DNA of 64,000 nucleotides from Myxococcales bacterium (GTDB taxonomy: Bacteria > Myxococcota_A > Polyangia > Polyangiales > Polyangiaceae): NCBI GenBank assembly GCA_016794345.1, contig JAEUKE010000248.1, forward strand, positions 1-64,000, read 5' to 3'. Both the position numbers and the translations under genes were made by a program. Positions within the stretch are counted from its first letter, which is position 1; every line of letters starts with the position of its first letter. This document shows, one piece after another, positions 35,875-44,785 of the stretch. A model generated the notes under the pieces. That model saw nothing but the letters and a program-made list of their open reading frames with translations, searched no databases and had not been told where the DNA came from.

Positions 35875-37824
35875 ATGGCGAGCTGTGCGCGCCCGGACAT
35901 CCCCGACGCCCGGGCCGACCTCGGAGCGTCCCCGAGCCTTTCGGAGCACTACCGCCTGCTGTTCGAATCCGCGCCGATCGGCTTCGTCCGCGTGTCGGCG
36001 CAGGACCACATCGAAGACGTGAACGTCGCCGCGCGGCGGCTCCTCGGCATCGACGCCGCGTGGCCCGAGCAGCCGCCGTTGGCGTTCACCGCGTTCTTCT
36101 CGGCGGGCTCGTTGCCCCTCTGGCTCGATCTCACGAAGGGAAGCGGCGGCTCGGCCCGGGCGAGCATGGTCGCCGAGCGCAGGCCCTTCACCGCGGAGGT
36201 GCGCACGGTACCCTGGCGCGGTCCGGGTGACGGCTGGCTCGTCGTGATCGCCGACGTGACCGAGCTGTCGGAGGCGCGCGCGCGGCAGCTCGAGGCCGAG
36301 GAGCGCTTCGGCCAGGTCGTCCAGCAGATGTCGGACGGGCTCGTTGTCGTCGACGAGAAGACAGGGCTCATCGAGGATCACAACGAGTCGTTCGCCGGGA
36401 TCCTCGGCAGAAACGGGGAGTCGCTCGTGGGGCTCGCCCACGAGGAGCTCTTCTCGGCGGAGCACGCTGCGGACCAGCGCACCGCGCTCCGCCAGGCGCT
36501 CCGCGACGGCCGGCAACACGCGCTCATCCGCTACGCCCACGCCGACGGCGGCGAGCGGGTCGCGGACGTGACGATCGGAGCGGTCCAAGCCTGCGGCGCG
36601 GGTCTCGAGTACCTCGTCGTACGCGACGTCACGGCGCGCACGCGCGCCGCGGAGGAGCGGAGCCGTGTCGAGGCGCGGATGGCCGAGACGCAGAAGCTCG
36701 AGGCGCTCGGCTTGCTCGCCGCCGGCGTCGCACACGACATGAACAACCTCCTGACGGCCGTCCTGGCCGCGACCGAGCTGCCCCCCACCGAGGAGACCTT
36801 AGCGGACCTGCGTGCGGCCGCGCTGCGGGGGCGTGAGCTGACCGAGCGGCTCCTCGCGGTGTCCCGCCGGAAGCCGCTGCGCAGCCGAGCCTTCGATCTG
36901 CTCGGCGTCGTCGACGACGTCGTCGCGCTCGCGCGGCGGACCTTTCGTCGCGAGATCGCCGTGCTCTTCGAGCGGCCGTCGACGCCGTGGATGGTCGAAG
37001 GAGACCCGGGGCAGTGGGACCAGGCGCTGCTCAATCTCTTGATCAACTCGCGCGACGCGATCTACGGCGCGGGCACCATCACGATCGCCACGGAGGCGAC
37101 CGCCAACGTCAGGACGATCCTCGTGCGCGACGACGGCGCAGGCATGCCTCCGGAGGTGCTCCGGCGGGCGTTCGAGCCCTTCTTCTCGACGAAGACCGAA
37201 GGTCAGGGCACGGGCCTGGGGCTCGCCCATGTGCGCGCGGTCGTGGCGTCACACGGCGGAACGATCGCGATCGAGTCTTCGCCCGGCGAGGGGACCACCG
37301 TGCGGCTCGAGCTCGAGCATCGCGCGCCGCGCGCGGCGTCTGTGTCCTCACCGCGCGTCTCGGCGGCGCCACACGCGCGAACGGCGCTCGTGGTCGACGA
37401 CGAGCCGTTCGTCGGCAAGGCGGTAGGCCGCCTGCTCGCGCGCAAGGGCTGGACCGTGGTCGGCGTGAGCTCCGTGAGCGACGCGGTGAAGCAGCTCGAG
37501 TCGCGGCCCTTCGGCCTCGTGCTGACCGATCGCTCGATGCCCCAGATGACCGGAGACCAGCTCTGCCGGGCCGTTCGTTGCCGCTGGCCCGACACCGCCG
37601 TCGCCGTCATGACGGGCCTGGCGGATGACGAGAACGTCATCGCGCTCGAAGCGAGCGGCGCGGACGCGGTGCTCAGCAAGCCGTTTTCGTCGGACGAGCT
37701 CGGCGGGATGCTCGAGGCGCTCGAGGTGGAGCGCACGGGTACGGCGGACGTCCCCTCGTGTGGGTTGCCGCAGTCGGTATGCTCGTGCGCCCCGAGCTGC
37801 TCGCGTCGCGCGGACAAACCCTAG
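35875..37824 (+). CDS. Soluble PAS-PAS hybrid histidine kinase
   Basis: 649 residues from ATG 35875 with no TM segment. Two PAS domains (~22-135 and ~140-255), HisKA with His287 in LAAGVAHDMNNLL, HATPase (LLNLLINSRDAIYG, DDGAGMP, GTGLGLA), and a C-terminal receiver (~503-620) with Asp552 in LVLTDRSMP and lysine in LSKPF. The last ~25 residues hold a Cys cluster (SVCSCAPSC), which could bind metal. No adjacent output partner, so its target is unknown. Confidence 0.9.
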   Translation: MASCARPDIPDARADLGASPSLSEHYRLLFESAPIGFVRVSAQDHIEDVNVAARRLLGIDAAWPEQPPLAFTAFFSAGSLPLWLDLTKGSGGSARASMVAERRPFTAEVRTVPWRGPGDGWLVVIADVTELSEARARQLEAEERFGQVVQQMSDGLVVVDEKTGLIEDHNESFAGILGRNGESLVGLAHEELFSAEHAADQRTALRQALRDGRQHALIRYAHADGGERVADVTIGAVQACGAGLEYLVVRDVTARTRAAEERSRVEARMAETQKLEALGLLAAGVAHDMNNLLTAVLAATELPPTEETLADLRAAALRGRELTERLLAVSRRKPLRSRAFDLLGVVDDVVALARRTFRREIAVLFERPSTPWMVEGDPGQWDQALLNLLINSRDAIYGAGTITIATEATANVRTILVRDDGAGMPPEVLRRAFEPFFSTKTEGQGTGLGLAHVRAVVASHGGTIAIESSPGEGTTVRLELEHRAPRAASVSSPRVSAAPHARTALVVDDEPFVGKAVGRLLARKGWTVVGVSSVSDAVKQLESRPFGLVLTDRSMPQMTGDQLCRAVRCRWPDTAVAVMTGLADDENVIALEASGADAVLSKPFSSDELGGMLEALEVERTGTADVPSCGLPQSVCSCAPSCSRRADKP

Positions 37825-37833
37825 CGCGCGGGC

Positions 37834-38607
37834 TCAGTTCAGCGCGCAGTCCTTGGCCAGGTCGGCCCAGGGCGCGTAGTCCCGCCCTTCGGTGAGGTTC
37901 GCGAGCGCGGCCTCGCGCGCGAAGACCGGCATGTCGCAGTGGCCGACCGCCGCCAGCTCGTCCACGTCGTACTCCGAGCAGATCGTCATCTCGCTCTTCG
38001 CGAGCGCGCGGTGGCCGTTGAACCCGAAGCCGAGGGAGGCATACGTCGAGCAGTCCCCTTCGGTCGTGTCCGTCTGCCGGTACACCCACGCGCGGAGCAC
38101 GTTGCTCGGGATCCGCGCCCGCGAGATCTGCGGCTGGAAGGCGTCGAGGAGCACCAACCCGGCGACGCCCCGGCGGCTGTTCGTCACGCGGTCGTCTTTG
38201 CGGAGGCGCTCGGCGATGTCGGTGACGTTGATGCCGCCCCAGGAGAAGCCCACCAGGTAGACGAGCGCAGGCTGGTCCTTGGAGCTGACGATGCCGTTGT
38301 GATTCGTGTCGAGCGCCGCGAAGAGCGCCTCGTAGGCGCCGCCCTCGTCGAGCGCGCCGAACGCGGGGTAGTCGCCGTCGCGTATCAGCTCGAAGCCCTC
38401 GTCCTCGGCGGCCTCGCAGAGGTCGAACAGGCCCTTGTCCCACTCCATCGTCCGGTCGGAGAGCCCTTGTTCACACAAGAGGACCCGCCGCGCCGAGACG
38501 CCCTGGCCCTCGTCCTCGGCGTCCTCGCTCGGGGTGGAGGGGTCCACGGGGGCGCAACCGAGGAGGAGGCAAGTAGCGGCGAAGGAAAGGGCCCAGCGGC
38601 TCTGCAT
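37834..38607 (-). CDS. Lipoprotein with alpha/beta-hydrolase motifs
   Basis: 257 residues; lipobox LLGC (Cys18). A nucleophile elbow VGFSWGGIN (Ser122), acid candidate Asp155 (LVLLDAFQP) and His223 (VGHCDMP) give a Ser-Asp-His order consistent with an alpha/beta hydrolase (lipase/esterase-like). An EF-hand-like loop DTNHNGIVSSKD sits at ~100-111 and may bind Ca2+. The protein would act outside the inner membrane. Start ATG 38607. Confidence 0.65.
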   Translation of the reverse strand: MQSRWALSFAATCLLLGCAPVDPSTPSEDAEDEGQGVSARRVLLCEQGLSDRTMEWDKGLFDLCEAAEDEGFELIRDGDYPAFGALDEGGAYEALFAALDTNHNGIVSSKDQPALVYLVGFSWGGINVTDIAERLRKDDRVTNSRRGVAGLVLLDAFQPQISRARIPSNVLRAWVYRQTDTTEGDCSTYASLGFGFNGHRALAKSEMTICSEYDVDELAAVGHCDMPVFAREAALANLTEGRDYAPWADLAKDCALN

Positions 38608-38751
38608 CGGGGTCGGCGTTGCGTGTGCAGCCGCCGTGCCAGCGAAGAACCGCGTGAAACTGCGGAAAGATCGCCAGGGCGGATCCTCGATGATCCGCCG
38701 CCTTGGATCCAGTCCGCGGGCCTGCTCCCAGGCATCTCGATTGCTCGATGA

Positions 38752-38880
38752 TCAAGGTGGGCGACACGCGCCATCGACGTCGAAGGCAAGACCGTCATCG
38801 TCGTGGATGACGGCCTTGCCACGGGTGGGACTGCGCGCGCCGCTCTCCGCGCGCTCTCCAGCCCCCCCGCTCGGCTGCGA
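38752..38880 (+). pseudogene. Relic of a phosphoribosyltransferase gene
   Basis: One plus-strand frame reads VEGKTVIVVDDGLATGGTAR followed by AALRAL, the PRPP-binding loop of phosphoribosyltransferases (type like ComF/Rv0571c). The frame opens just after a stop (38749-38751) and lacks the N-terminal half and catalytic environment; downstream it runs into unrelated antisense sequence. It lies in the gap between two lipoprotein genes, so it is best read as a decayed fragment, not a gene. An eight-base-stem hairpin (GGCGGATC/GATCCGCC) lies upstream at 38678-38699. Confidence 0.55.
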
Positions 38881-38888
38881 CGCGGAGA

Positions 38889-39500
38889 TCACTGCGGCTC
38901 AGGGGCGGGCGCGCTGCCGCCTTGCCCCTCGGGAGGCGGGGGAGCGCCACCTTCGCCGGTCCCGCCGCCTCCCTCCCCGCACGCGCAGTCGTCGACCTCC
39001 GGAGGGTCGTCCTGCTCGCCGCCGCCGTCGTCGCAGTATCGAATGGTGAAGTGGTCGCTCTCGGTCGACCCGTCCGCGTTTTGCCAGGTGATGAAGGCTC
39101 GGTCGCGGCCGGTGCCGTGGTTGCCCTCGTGATCACAGTCCGCCTGGGTGACGACGTAAGGCGTGTTTGCGAGCAGCTCCGGGAGCCTCCACTCCGGCGT
39201 CTCCATCGTGAGCTCGAGCACCGCCGCCGGCAGCGGCCCCTTCTGGAGGAACGCGTCGGTCAGCTTGAAGGTCTGCCCGAGAGCGAGGTCCACGTTGTAG
39301 GGGAGATCCGCTTCCCCAGCGCAGGTGCACGTCTCGTCATCGGGGTCGTCGGTCGAGTCGTCGACTCCGGGGTCGTCGTCGTTCGTCGTCGGGTCGTCCT
39401 CGCCGATTCGCTGCGCGCCGCTGTTCGAGCCGGTCGGGCTCATGCAGGCTCCGAGCGCGATGACCATCATGGGAATACCAAAGCTCCAGATCTGCTTCAT
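38889..39500 (-). CDS. Acidic lipoprotein with Cys-rich tail
   Basis: 203 residues from ATG 39500 (AGG six bases upstream). Lipobox ALGAC, a very acidic linker (DDPTTNDDDPGVDDSTDDPD), a beta-rich middle domain (NVDLALGQTFKLTDAFLQ) and a Gly/Pro tail. Function unknown. The next gene of this strand starts beyond the hairpin at 39659. Confidence 0.6.
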   Translation of the reverse strand: MKQIWSFGIPMMVIALGACMSPTGSNSGAQRIGEDDPTTNDDDPGVDDSTDDPDDETCTCAGEADLPYNVDLALGQTFKLTDAFLQKGPLPAAVLELTMETPEWRLPELLANTPYVVTQADCDHEGNHGTGRDRAFITWQNADGSTESDHFTIRYCDDGGGEQDDPPEVDDCACGEGGGGTGEGGAPPPPEGQGGSAPAPEPQ

Positions 39501-39658
39501 TGGTTGCCTCCGTGGCGCGAGGTAGAGCAATGGTGGTGCCAATGAGCGATGGGCCGATAAACAGCGATTCTTGCCCACATCGGGCCACGCGGCGGCAGGT
39601 TTTCGCCATTGAGCGGCGACGAGTCGCCGTTCGTCGGTCAGGGCGCTGAAATGGAAAC

Positions 39659-39688
39659 GAGACGGAGCGCCTTTCGGCGCCCCGTCTC
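39659..39688 (-). terminator. Strong stem-loop downstream of the 39718-40047 gene
   Basis: GAGACGG-A-GCGCC-TTTC-GGCGC-C-CCGTCTC: twelve paired bases with a single internal mismatch, 30 bases after the minus-strand stop. On the minus strand it is followed by GTTTCCATTTC, a weak U-rich tract, so a factor-independent terminator is likely. The 217-base gap 39501-39717 otherwise shows nothing. Confidence 0.65.
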
Positions 39689-39717
39689 TCTCGAGCCTCG
39701 TCTTGGGACGGCTCAGC

Positions 39718-40047
39718 TCATTTGCATTTGGAGTCGTCGAACGCGCAGTCGTCGTCGGGCTCGAAGTCGTCCTCGGACTTCGGGTGGCACGCCTTCAGCG
39801 AACCCTTGCTCACGCCGTTGCAGGCCTCCCCGCTGGCGCAGTCGTCGTGGTCGGAGCAGAGCTGCAGGCAATACAGGCTTCCGTCATCCGTCGCGTCGCA
39901 CACCTCGTCGGAGGCGCACTCGTCGGTCGCGCCGCGCGACTCACACGGATCCCCGACCGTGCCCCCTGGATGGTCACCGCAGGCGAAGAAGCCGGCGATG
40001 AAGCAAGACATCGTGACCGCGATCGAGAAGGTTCGAGCTCGAGTCAT
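39718..40047 (-). CDS. Small Cys-rich lipoprotein (109 aa)
   Basis: Signal peptide with lipobox FFAC, then ~85 residues with cysteines in the order expected for EB/Dickkopf-like modules (GDPCESR, DECASDEVCDA, YCLQLCSDHDDCASGEACNG). The C-terminus is acidic (EDDFEPDDDCAFDDSKCK). One of several minus-strand lipoproteins in a row to 43172. Function unknown. Confidence 0.65.
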   Translation of the reverse strand: MTRARTFSIAVTMSCFIAGFFACGDHPGGTVGDPCESRGATDECASDEVCDATDDGSLYCLQLCSDHDDCASGEACNGVSKGSLKACHPKSEDDFEPDDDCAFDDSKCK

Positions 40048-40065
40048 CAGGTTGCTCCGTGGTCG

Positions 40066-41268
40066 TCAGGAAGGGGGGGCGAGCTCGCTGGCGCAGCCGA
40101 AGAGGACGTCGACCTGGGCCGACGTGTCCGCGCTGACTGTGCTGCAGGTCGCTGGGCAGAGGAGAATGGCGGCCGGATTGGCGTTGTCGTCGTAATACCA
40201 GCCGCCGCCGGGGCCGCAGTCGGCGGCGGTCTGCACCCGGAGGACCTTCGTCGACGGATCGACGCCGCCCGGCTTGTAAGCGACGTTGACCATATCGGGG
40301 TCGAGCGTCTCGCCCTCGGGCGGCGAAGGAATGGCGAAGTTGCACGGCACCTGGGCCCCGATGATGACACCGGCAGCCATATCCGCAAAGACCGGATCGA
40401 AGTCCTGGCTGCAGAGGTCGCCGAACGTTCCGCCGGTCGATTGGCTGAGCTCCTTGTAGATCGCGCCCTCGGCCGCGGAGATGGGGTTGCACCCTCCGCA
40501 ACAAGCACCGCACGTGCCGCAGCTTCCCTGGCATGCGGCGAGGCACTCGTCGGGGCCCTGATTGGCCACGATGGAGTCGAAGATCATCCCCTCGAAGCTC
40601 GGGTCCAGGGCGGCCATGGCGGTCACGAACTCGGACGCCGACATGGCCGACTCGTCGTCGCTGACGATGGCGACGACCTTCACGGCGTCGGGCCGAAGCT
40701 GGGCTTGGTAGTCGGGGTAGGTCGAGATGACGACGTCGAGCGCGTCGTTGCTCGTCACCGACTCGACGACGTGACGGTACCCCGGGAGCTTCTCGTCGGT
40801 TCCGTCGCAGAACCCGTCGGGCTGGGCGCCGTTGCCCAGCGGCGCCGGTATGCAGATCTCGTAGGGCTGGGGCGGCCCCGAGTTCTGGCCCTGGCCCTTG
40901 TCGCTGATGAGGATGACGCGGGCGTCGATGCCGCTCTGCGCGATGATCGTGGCGAACGCGTTCATGTTCGCCTGCACCTCGGCGGACTCCTCGATCATGC
41001 TCGCCGACGTGTCGACCGCCCAGATGATGTCGGCCGGGGCCTTCTTCGCCTCGGCCTTCGCGCCCGTCGCCACGCACGCGTCGAAGCCGCCGCTGCCGCC
41101 TTGCGCCGACCCGCTTCCTTGCGCGAAGCCTGCGCCATCACCGGAGCCTGCGCCCGCGCCGTCGGACGCGCCGGAGCCGAACGCGTCCTCGGCGTCGCTG
41201 CTGCATGAGGCGGCGAGCAGGGGGCAGAGCGCGATCGCAACGATCGGATGATATTTCGAGGTCATCAT
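40066..41268 (-). CDS. Lipoprotein with von Willebrand A domain
   Basis: 400 residues. Lipobox AASC (Cys22), Gly/Ser/Ala-rich linker (~30-62), then a vWA domain with MIDAS motif WAVDTSASM (~84-91), VVAIVSDDES as a later metal-site element, and a Cys cluster CQGSCGTCGACCGGC near 260-275. The C-terminus is again beta-rich. It may bind metal-dependent ligands or partner lipoproteins on the surface. Separated from the previous gene by 18 bases, so likely co-transcribed. Confidence 0.8.
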   Translation of the reverse strand: MMTSKYHPIVAIALCPLLAASCSSDAEDAFGSGASDGAGAGSGDGAGFAQGSGSAQGGSGGFDACVATGAKAEAKKAPADIIWAVDTSASMIEESAEVQANMNAFATIIAQSGIDARVILISDKGQGQNSGPPQPYEICIPAPLGNGAQPDGFCDGTDEKLPGYRHVVESVTSNDALDVVISTYPDYQAQLRPDAVKVVAIVSDDESAMSASEFVTAMAALDPSFEGMIFDSIVANQGPDECLAACQGSCGTCGACCGGCNPISAAEGAIYKELSQSTGGTFGDLCSQDFDPVFADMAAGVIIGAQVPCNFAIPSPPEGETLDPDMVNVAYKPGGVDPSTKVLRVQTAADCGPGGGWYYDDNANPAAILLCPATCSTVSADTSAQVDVLFGCASELAPPS

Positions 41269-41284
41269 CGAGGAGGTCCTTCAA

Positions 41285-42148
41285 TCAGTCGGCGACACAG
41301 GTTTGGGAGCTGCATTTCGGGAGAGCCGCGGGGCAGTACTCGTCGCCGTCGCATTCGACGCAGGTGCCGGCTTTGCAGGCGGGGAGGTCGGTCGGGCAGT
41401 TGGCGTCGGTGACGCATTGGACACATTCGCCGTCCTGGTTGCAGGTCGGCGCCGCGACTCCGCAGTCGGTGCTCTGGAGGCAGGCTACGCAGGCGCCCGT
41501 CGTCTCGTTGCAGAGCGGCTTGCCGGCGTCGGTGCAGTCCGCGTTACTCGTGCAGGCGAAGCGGCAATCGTGGCCCTGACAGACCTCGTCGGCCTTGCAG
41601 TCCGAGTCGACGTTGCACTGGACGCACTCGCCGTCGGCGAGGTTGCACTGCGGCTCGGTCGCGCCGCAGTCGTTGTCGGTCATGCACTCGGTGCACTGCG
41701 CGGTCTGGGGCTCGCAGAACGGCTTCGCCGAGGGGCAGTCGCCGTCGGTGAGGCAGCCGACGCAAGCGCCCGTCGTCATGTCGCAGATGGGCTCGTTGTC
41801 TCCGCACGCGGCATTGCCCGAGCAAGAAGGCTCACAGGTCCCCTCGCGCGGGAAGCAAGAGTTGCCGGGGCCGCAGTCGTCGTTGCCGTCGCACTGCACA
41901 CACTGCCCGAGCACACACGCCGGCGCCGCGGCTCCACAGTCGGACGCACCGAGGCAGGCCACGCAGCCGAGGCTGTCGTCGCAGAGCACCGAGCACTCCT
42001 GGCCGCGCTCGGAGCAGCCGAACGGGGTGCTCCCGGTCGAGGCTCCCGCGCCGCCTCCGCCGTCCGCGGCGTCGTCCGAGCACGCGGCGACCGCCGCAGC
42101 GGCGAACCCTGCGATCAAACCCAAGGCAAGCAATCTGGTGTGGCTCAT
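41285..42148 (-). CDS. Lipoprotein with tandem Cys-rich repeats
   Basis: 287 residues from ATG 42148. Lipobox VAAC, then ~7-8 repeats of a ~30-residue module with the core CVxCxxxxDCxxxxPxC (for example VACLGASDCGAAAPACV, VQCDGNDDCGPGNSCFP, VGCLTDGDCPSAKPFCE). The repeats are disulfide-rich extracellular modules related to those in many Polyangiales surface proteins. Function probably adhesion or structure; not known. Confidence 0.75.
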   Translation of the reverse strand: MSHTRLLALGLIAGFAAAAVAACSDDAADGGGGAGASTGSTPFGCSERGQECSVLCDDSLGCVACLGASDCGAAAPACVLGQCVQCDGNDDCGPGNSCFPREGTCEPSCSGNAACGDNEPICDMTTGACVGCLTDGDCPSAKPFCEPQTAQCTECMTDNDCGATEPQCNLADGECVQCNVDSDCKADEVCQGHDCRFACTSNADCTDAGKPLCNETTGACVACLQSTDCGVAAPTCNQDGECVQCVTDANCPTDLPACKAGTCVECDGDEYCPAALPKCSSQTCVAD

Positions 42149-42227
42149 GGAGCCTCTGCCACAGCAAGGGGGATGCCGTGCACGCACCGGCGATTCGCGG
42201 CGGATTTCGGGCTGTCCGGCGTCCTGT

Positions 42228-42277
42228 TTCGCCGGCGAAGCGGCGAGCTTTCGCCGATCGGCGAAAGTTCGCCGGCG
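42228..42277. repeat. Nested palindromes downstream of a lipoprotein gene
   Basis: A perfect 20-base palindrome CTTTCGCCGATCGGCGAAAG lies at 42248-42267, flanked by the 12-base palindrome TTCGCCGGCGAA (42228-42239) and its half GTTCGCCGGCG (42267-42277). It sits just beyond the stop of the gene at 42288 and 60-100 bases before the start of the next. It could be a terminator, a REP-like element or a protein-binding site. Confidence 0.6.
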
Positions 42278-42287
42278 TCGTGCCCGC

Positions 42288-43172
42288 TCAGAGCAGGCAG
42301 CAGATCGTGGTCACCGCGGTCGCGCCCTCGGGCAAGCCGCCGACCGGCGCGCAAGCGGGCGCCGGTGCGGCGGCGAACCGGGCCGACTGCGGCGTCTCGG
42401 AGAGCACCGTGCAGGCGAGCCCGTCGTGGGTGACCGTGGCCTGCGTACCGATGCATCCGTTGTCGGCGAAGAGCGTGGTGGTGCCGGAGCAGGCAGGGGG
42501 GGAAGGCTCACAAGCGCACGCCGTGCAGCCGGCGATCTCGCCGGCGGCGAACGTCCGCCGAGCGGGGAATCCTTCGGGGCAAGGCCAGTCGCCGTCGCGC
42601 GAGACGCAGGCTCCTTCGGCCTCCGGGAAACACGTCGTCCCGGTCGCGCAGCCACCTCCGCCCGCAGACTCACAGATCGCCGCGGCGCGGAAGCCTCCGG
42701 TGCCGCTCGGCGTGCAGGCCGCGCTCGCGACCGGGATATCCCCGAGCGCGCCGAGAGAGCCGCCGCTCACGCCCAGGTCGACGCAGGCGCCATCCCCGAC
42801 GGGGAGGCTCTGGTCGAGCGGGGCAGGGCAGCCGGCGTCCCCGAAGGAGACCGACGCGGAGCCGCACGTAACGGTGCCTTCGCAGCCGCAGCCACCGCAG
42901 ACGTTGCCCGTCGCGCGCGGCTCGGTCCCCTCGGGACACGTGTCCCCGTCGTAGACGACAAGGACGGGGCCCAGCCACCCTTCCGGCGCGGGGGGCGCAC
43001 AGGTGGCCGACGCGCAGTCCTCGTCGGCGCAGTCGAGCTTGCCGTCCTCGTCGTCGTCGACGCCGTTCCCACACGCCTCCGCGAAGTGCCGGCGGAAGTC
43101 GATCGCGCACCCCGCCGAGGCGGAGCCGAGCAACGCGAGCGCGACGAGTCGTTCGAGCGGTGACATGGGCAA
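42288..43172 (-). CDS. Cys-rich lipoprotein with 'GNGVDDDEDG' motif
   Basis: 294 residues. Lipobox ASAGC (Cys22), then CGNGVDDDEDGKLDCADEDC (~34-53), a motif frequent in myxobacterial surface proteins and calcium-binding-like in character, and some 25 further cysteines in Gly-rich sequence. ATG 43166 (residue 3) is an alternative start. Function unknown; first gene of the block of minus-strand lipoproteins. Confidence 0.7.
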   Translation of the reverse strand: MPMSPLERLVALALLGSASAGCAIDFRRHFAEACGNGVDDDEDGKLDCADEDCASATCAPPAPEGWLGPVLVVYDGDTCPEGTEPRATGNVCGGCGCEGTVTCGSASVSFGDAGCPAPLDQSLPVGDGACVDLGVSGGSLGALGDIPVASAACTPSGTGGFRAAAICESAGGGGCATGTTCFPEAEGACVSRDGDWPCPEGFPARRTFAAGEIAGCTACACEPSPPACSGTTTLFADNGCIGTQATVTHDGLACTVLSETPQSARFAAAPAPACAPVGGLPEGATAVTTICCLL

Positions 43173-43213
43173 GCGGGCGGAGTCGAGCTAGCTTAAGACG
43201 GTCCCCGCATACC

Positions 43214-44785
43214 ATGACGACGGAACCGACCGACCCTGCCAAGCGCCATCTGGGTCGATATGTCATCTACGACGAGATCGCGCGGGGCGGCATGGGCACG
43301 GTTCACGTCGGCCGGCTACTCGGCCCGGTGGGCTTCCGCAAGCTCGTCGCCGTCAAGCGGATGAGCCCGCTCCTCGCGTCCGATCCCGAGACCGTGCGCC
43401 GATTCCAGGCGGAGGCAGCGGTGACCGCGCGCGTGCTCCACCCGAGCGTCGTGTCGACGCTCGACATCGTCGCGGAGCAAGGGGAGCTCTTCCTGATCAT
43501 GGAGCTCGTGCGGGGTGACTCTCTCGCCCGGCTCCTCGCGGTCGCGCGCGAGCGCTCGGAGCCGGTCCCGGTGAGCGTCGCCCTGGCGATCATGACATCC
43601 GTGTTAGCAGGGCTGCACGCGGCCCACGAAGCGACGGACGAGGAAGGCCGGCCGCTCGGTCTCGTCCATTGTGACGTCTCTCCGCAGAACATCCTCGTCG
43701 GTGTCGAGGGCCTCGCCCGCATCGCCGACTTCGGCATCGCGCGGTCGCGCTTCGAGCCAGCCGCCGACGAGGGACGACGGCTGCGGGGCAAGGCTCGGTA
43801 TCTGGCGCCCGAGCAGCTCGACTACGACACCGCTCGCGTGGATCGCCGGTCGGACATCTTCGCCGCCGCGGCCGTGCTCTGGGAGATGCTGGCCGGGCGC
43901 CCGCTCTTCGACGGAGACGACACGGCTTCGATCATCGAGAAGATCCTGGCAGGGGAGGTCCCGGCCCTGCGCTCGCTTCGCGCCGACGTGCCGGCCTCGC
44001 TGGACGTCGTGATCGAACGCGCCCTGGGTCGCGCGCCGGAGTCACGCCAATCGACGGCGGCCGAGCTCGCCGAAGCGCTCGAAGCGAGCGGCGTCGGTCT
44101 GGCTTCTCAGCGTGCGGTCGCCGGCTGGGTCGATCCGCTCGCCGCGGATCGACTGAGCCGCCTCGACGCGATCATCCGGCAGGCCGAGCGGCTCGGCGTC
44201 CCGCCGGCCGCGTCCTCCGCGGGGGAGGCAGAGGCCCCGACCGTCATCGTGGACAAGCGCACGACGGAGAGAGCCGCCGTCCCCGTTGCGCCGCTCGATT
44301 CCTCCGGAGCCGAGGCGTCTCCGACGCGGACGTTTACGATCGATGTCCCCCGGCCAGATTCGCCGTCTTCGAGCGCCAGCCCCGCCATGGATCCGCCGGC
44401 CTTCCCGACCGACGAGCCGGCTCCGCGTCGGTCGGCTTCGCGTTGGTTGATCGCGGCAGCCGGTGCGGGGCTCGTCGCCAGCGTGGCCTTCGTCTCGCTC
44501 CGCGCCGACGACGCGCCCCGCGATGGGGCTGCAGCGCGCTCCGTCTCGCCCGGCGCTCCGAGCGCTCCGGCCGTCGCTGCGGCCGCGCCTCCGCCGGCCT
44601 ATCCTTCCGCGAGCTCGCGGGAGGAGCGTGCGCTCCCGTCTGCCTCCGAGGAGCCGAAGCAGATCGACCAGCCGAAGCCGCGCTCGTCGCAGGCCTGGGC
44701 TCCTCCGCCGCGGGCGAGTAGCCCGCCGCCGCGCCCCACCCAGGCTCCGCGCGCGGACAAGCCCTACGTCGCCGATCGACCATGA
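43214..44785 (+). CDS. Membrane Ser/Thr protein kinase (HCDVSPQN type)
   Basis: 523 residues: cytoplasmic kinase domain ~15-295 with GRGGMG-like Gly loop (ARGGMGTV), Lys48, Glu67, catalytic loop HCDVSPQN (His152, Asp154, Asn159) and DFG 172-174; a juxtamembrane linker; one TM helix ~411-429; and a Pro/Ala-rich C-terminus outside. The catalytic loop has Cys for the Arg of HRD and Ser for the usual Lys; the Ser form is widespread in this bacterial group, the Cys is rarer. Its stop overlaps the next gene (ATGA). Confidence 0.92.
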   Translation: MTTEPTDPAKRHLGRYVIYDEIARGGMGTVHVGRLLGPVGFRKLVAVKRMSPLLASDPETVRRFQAEAAVTARVLHPSVVSTLDIVAEQGELFLIMELVRGDSLARLLAVARERSEPVPVSVALAIMTSVLAGLHAAHEATDEEGRPLGLVHCDVSPQNILVGVEGLARIADFGIARSRFEPAADEGRRLRGKARYLAPEQLDYDTARVDRRSDIFAAAAVLWEMLAGRPLFDGDDTASIIEKILAGEVPALRSLRADVPASLDVVIERALGRAPESRQSTAAELAEALEASGVGLASQRAVAGWVDPLAADRLSRLDAIIRQAERLGVPPAASSAGEAEAPTVIVDKRTTERAAVPVAPLDSSGAEASPTRTFTIDVPRPDSPSSSASPAMDPPAFPTDEPAPRRSASRWLIAAAGAGLVASVAFVSLRADDAPRDGAAARSVSPGAPSAPAVAAAAPPPAYPSASSREERALPSASEEPKQIDQPKPRSSQAWAPPPRASSPPPRPTQAPRADKPYVADRP

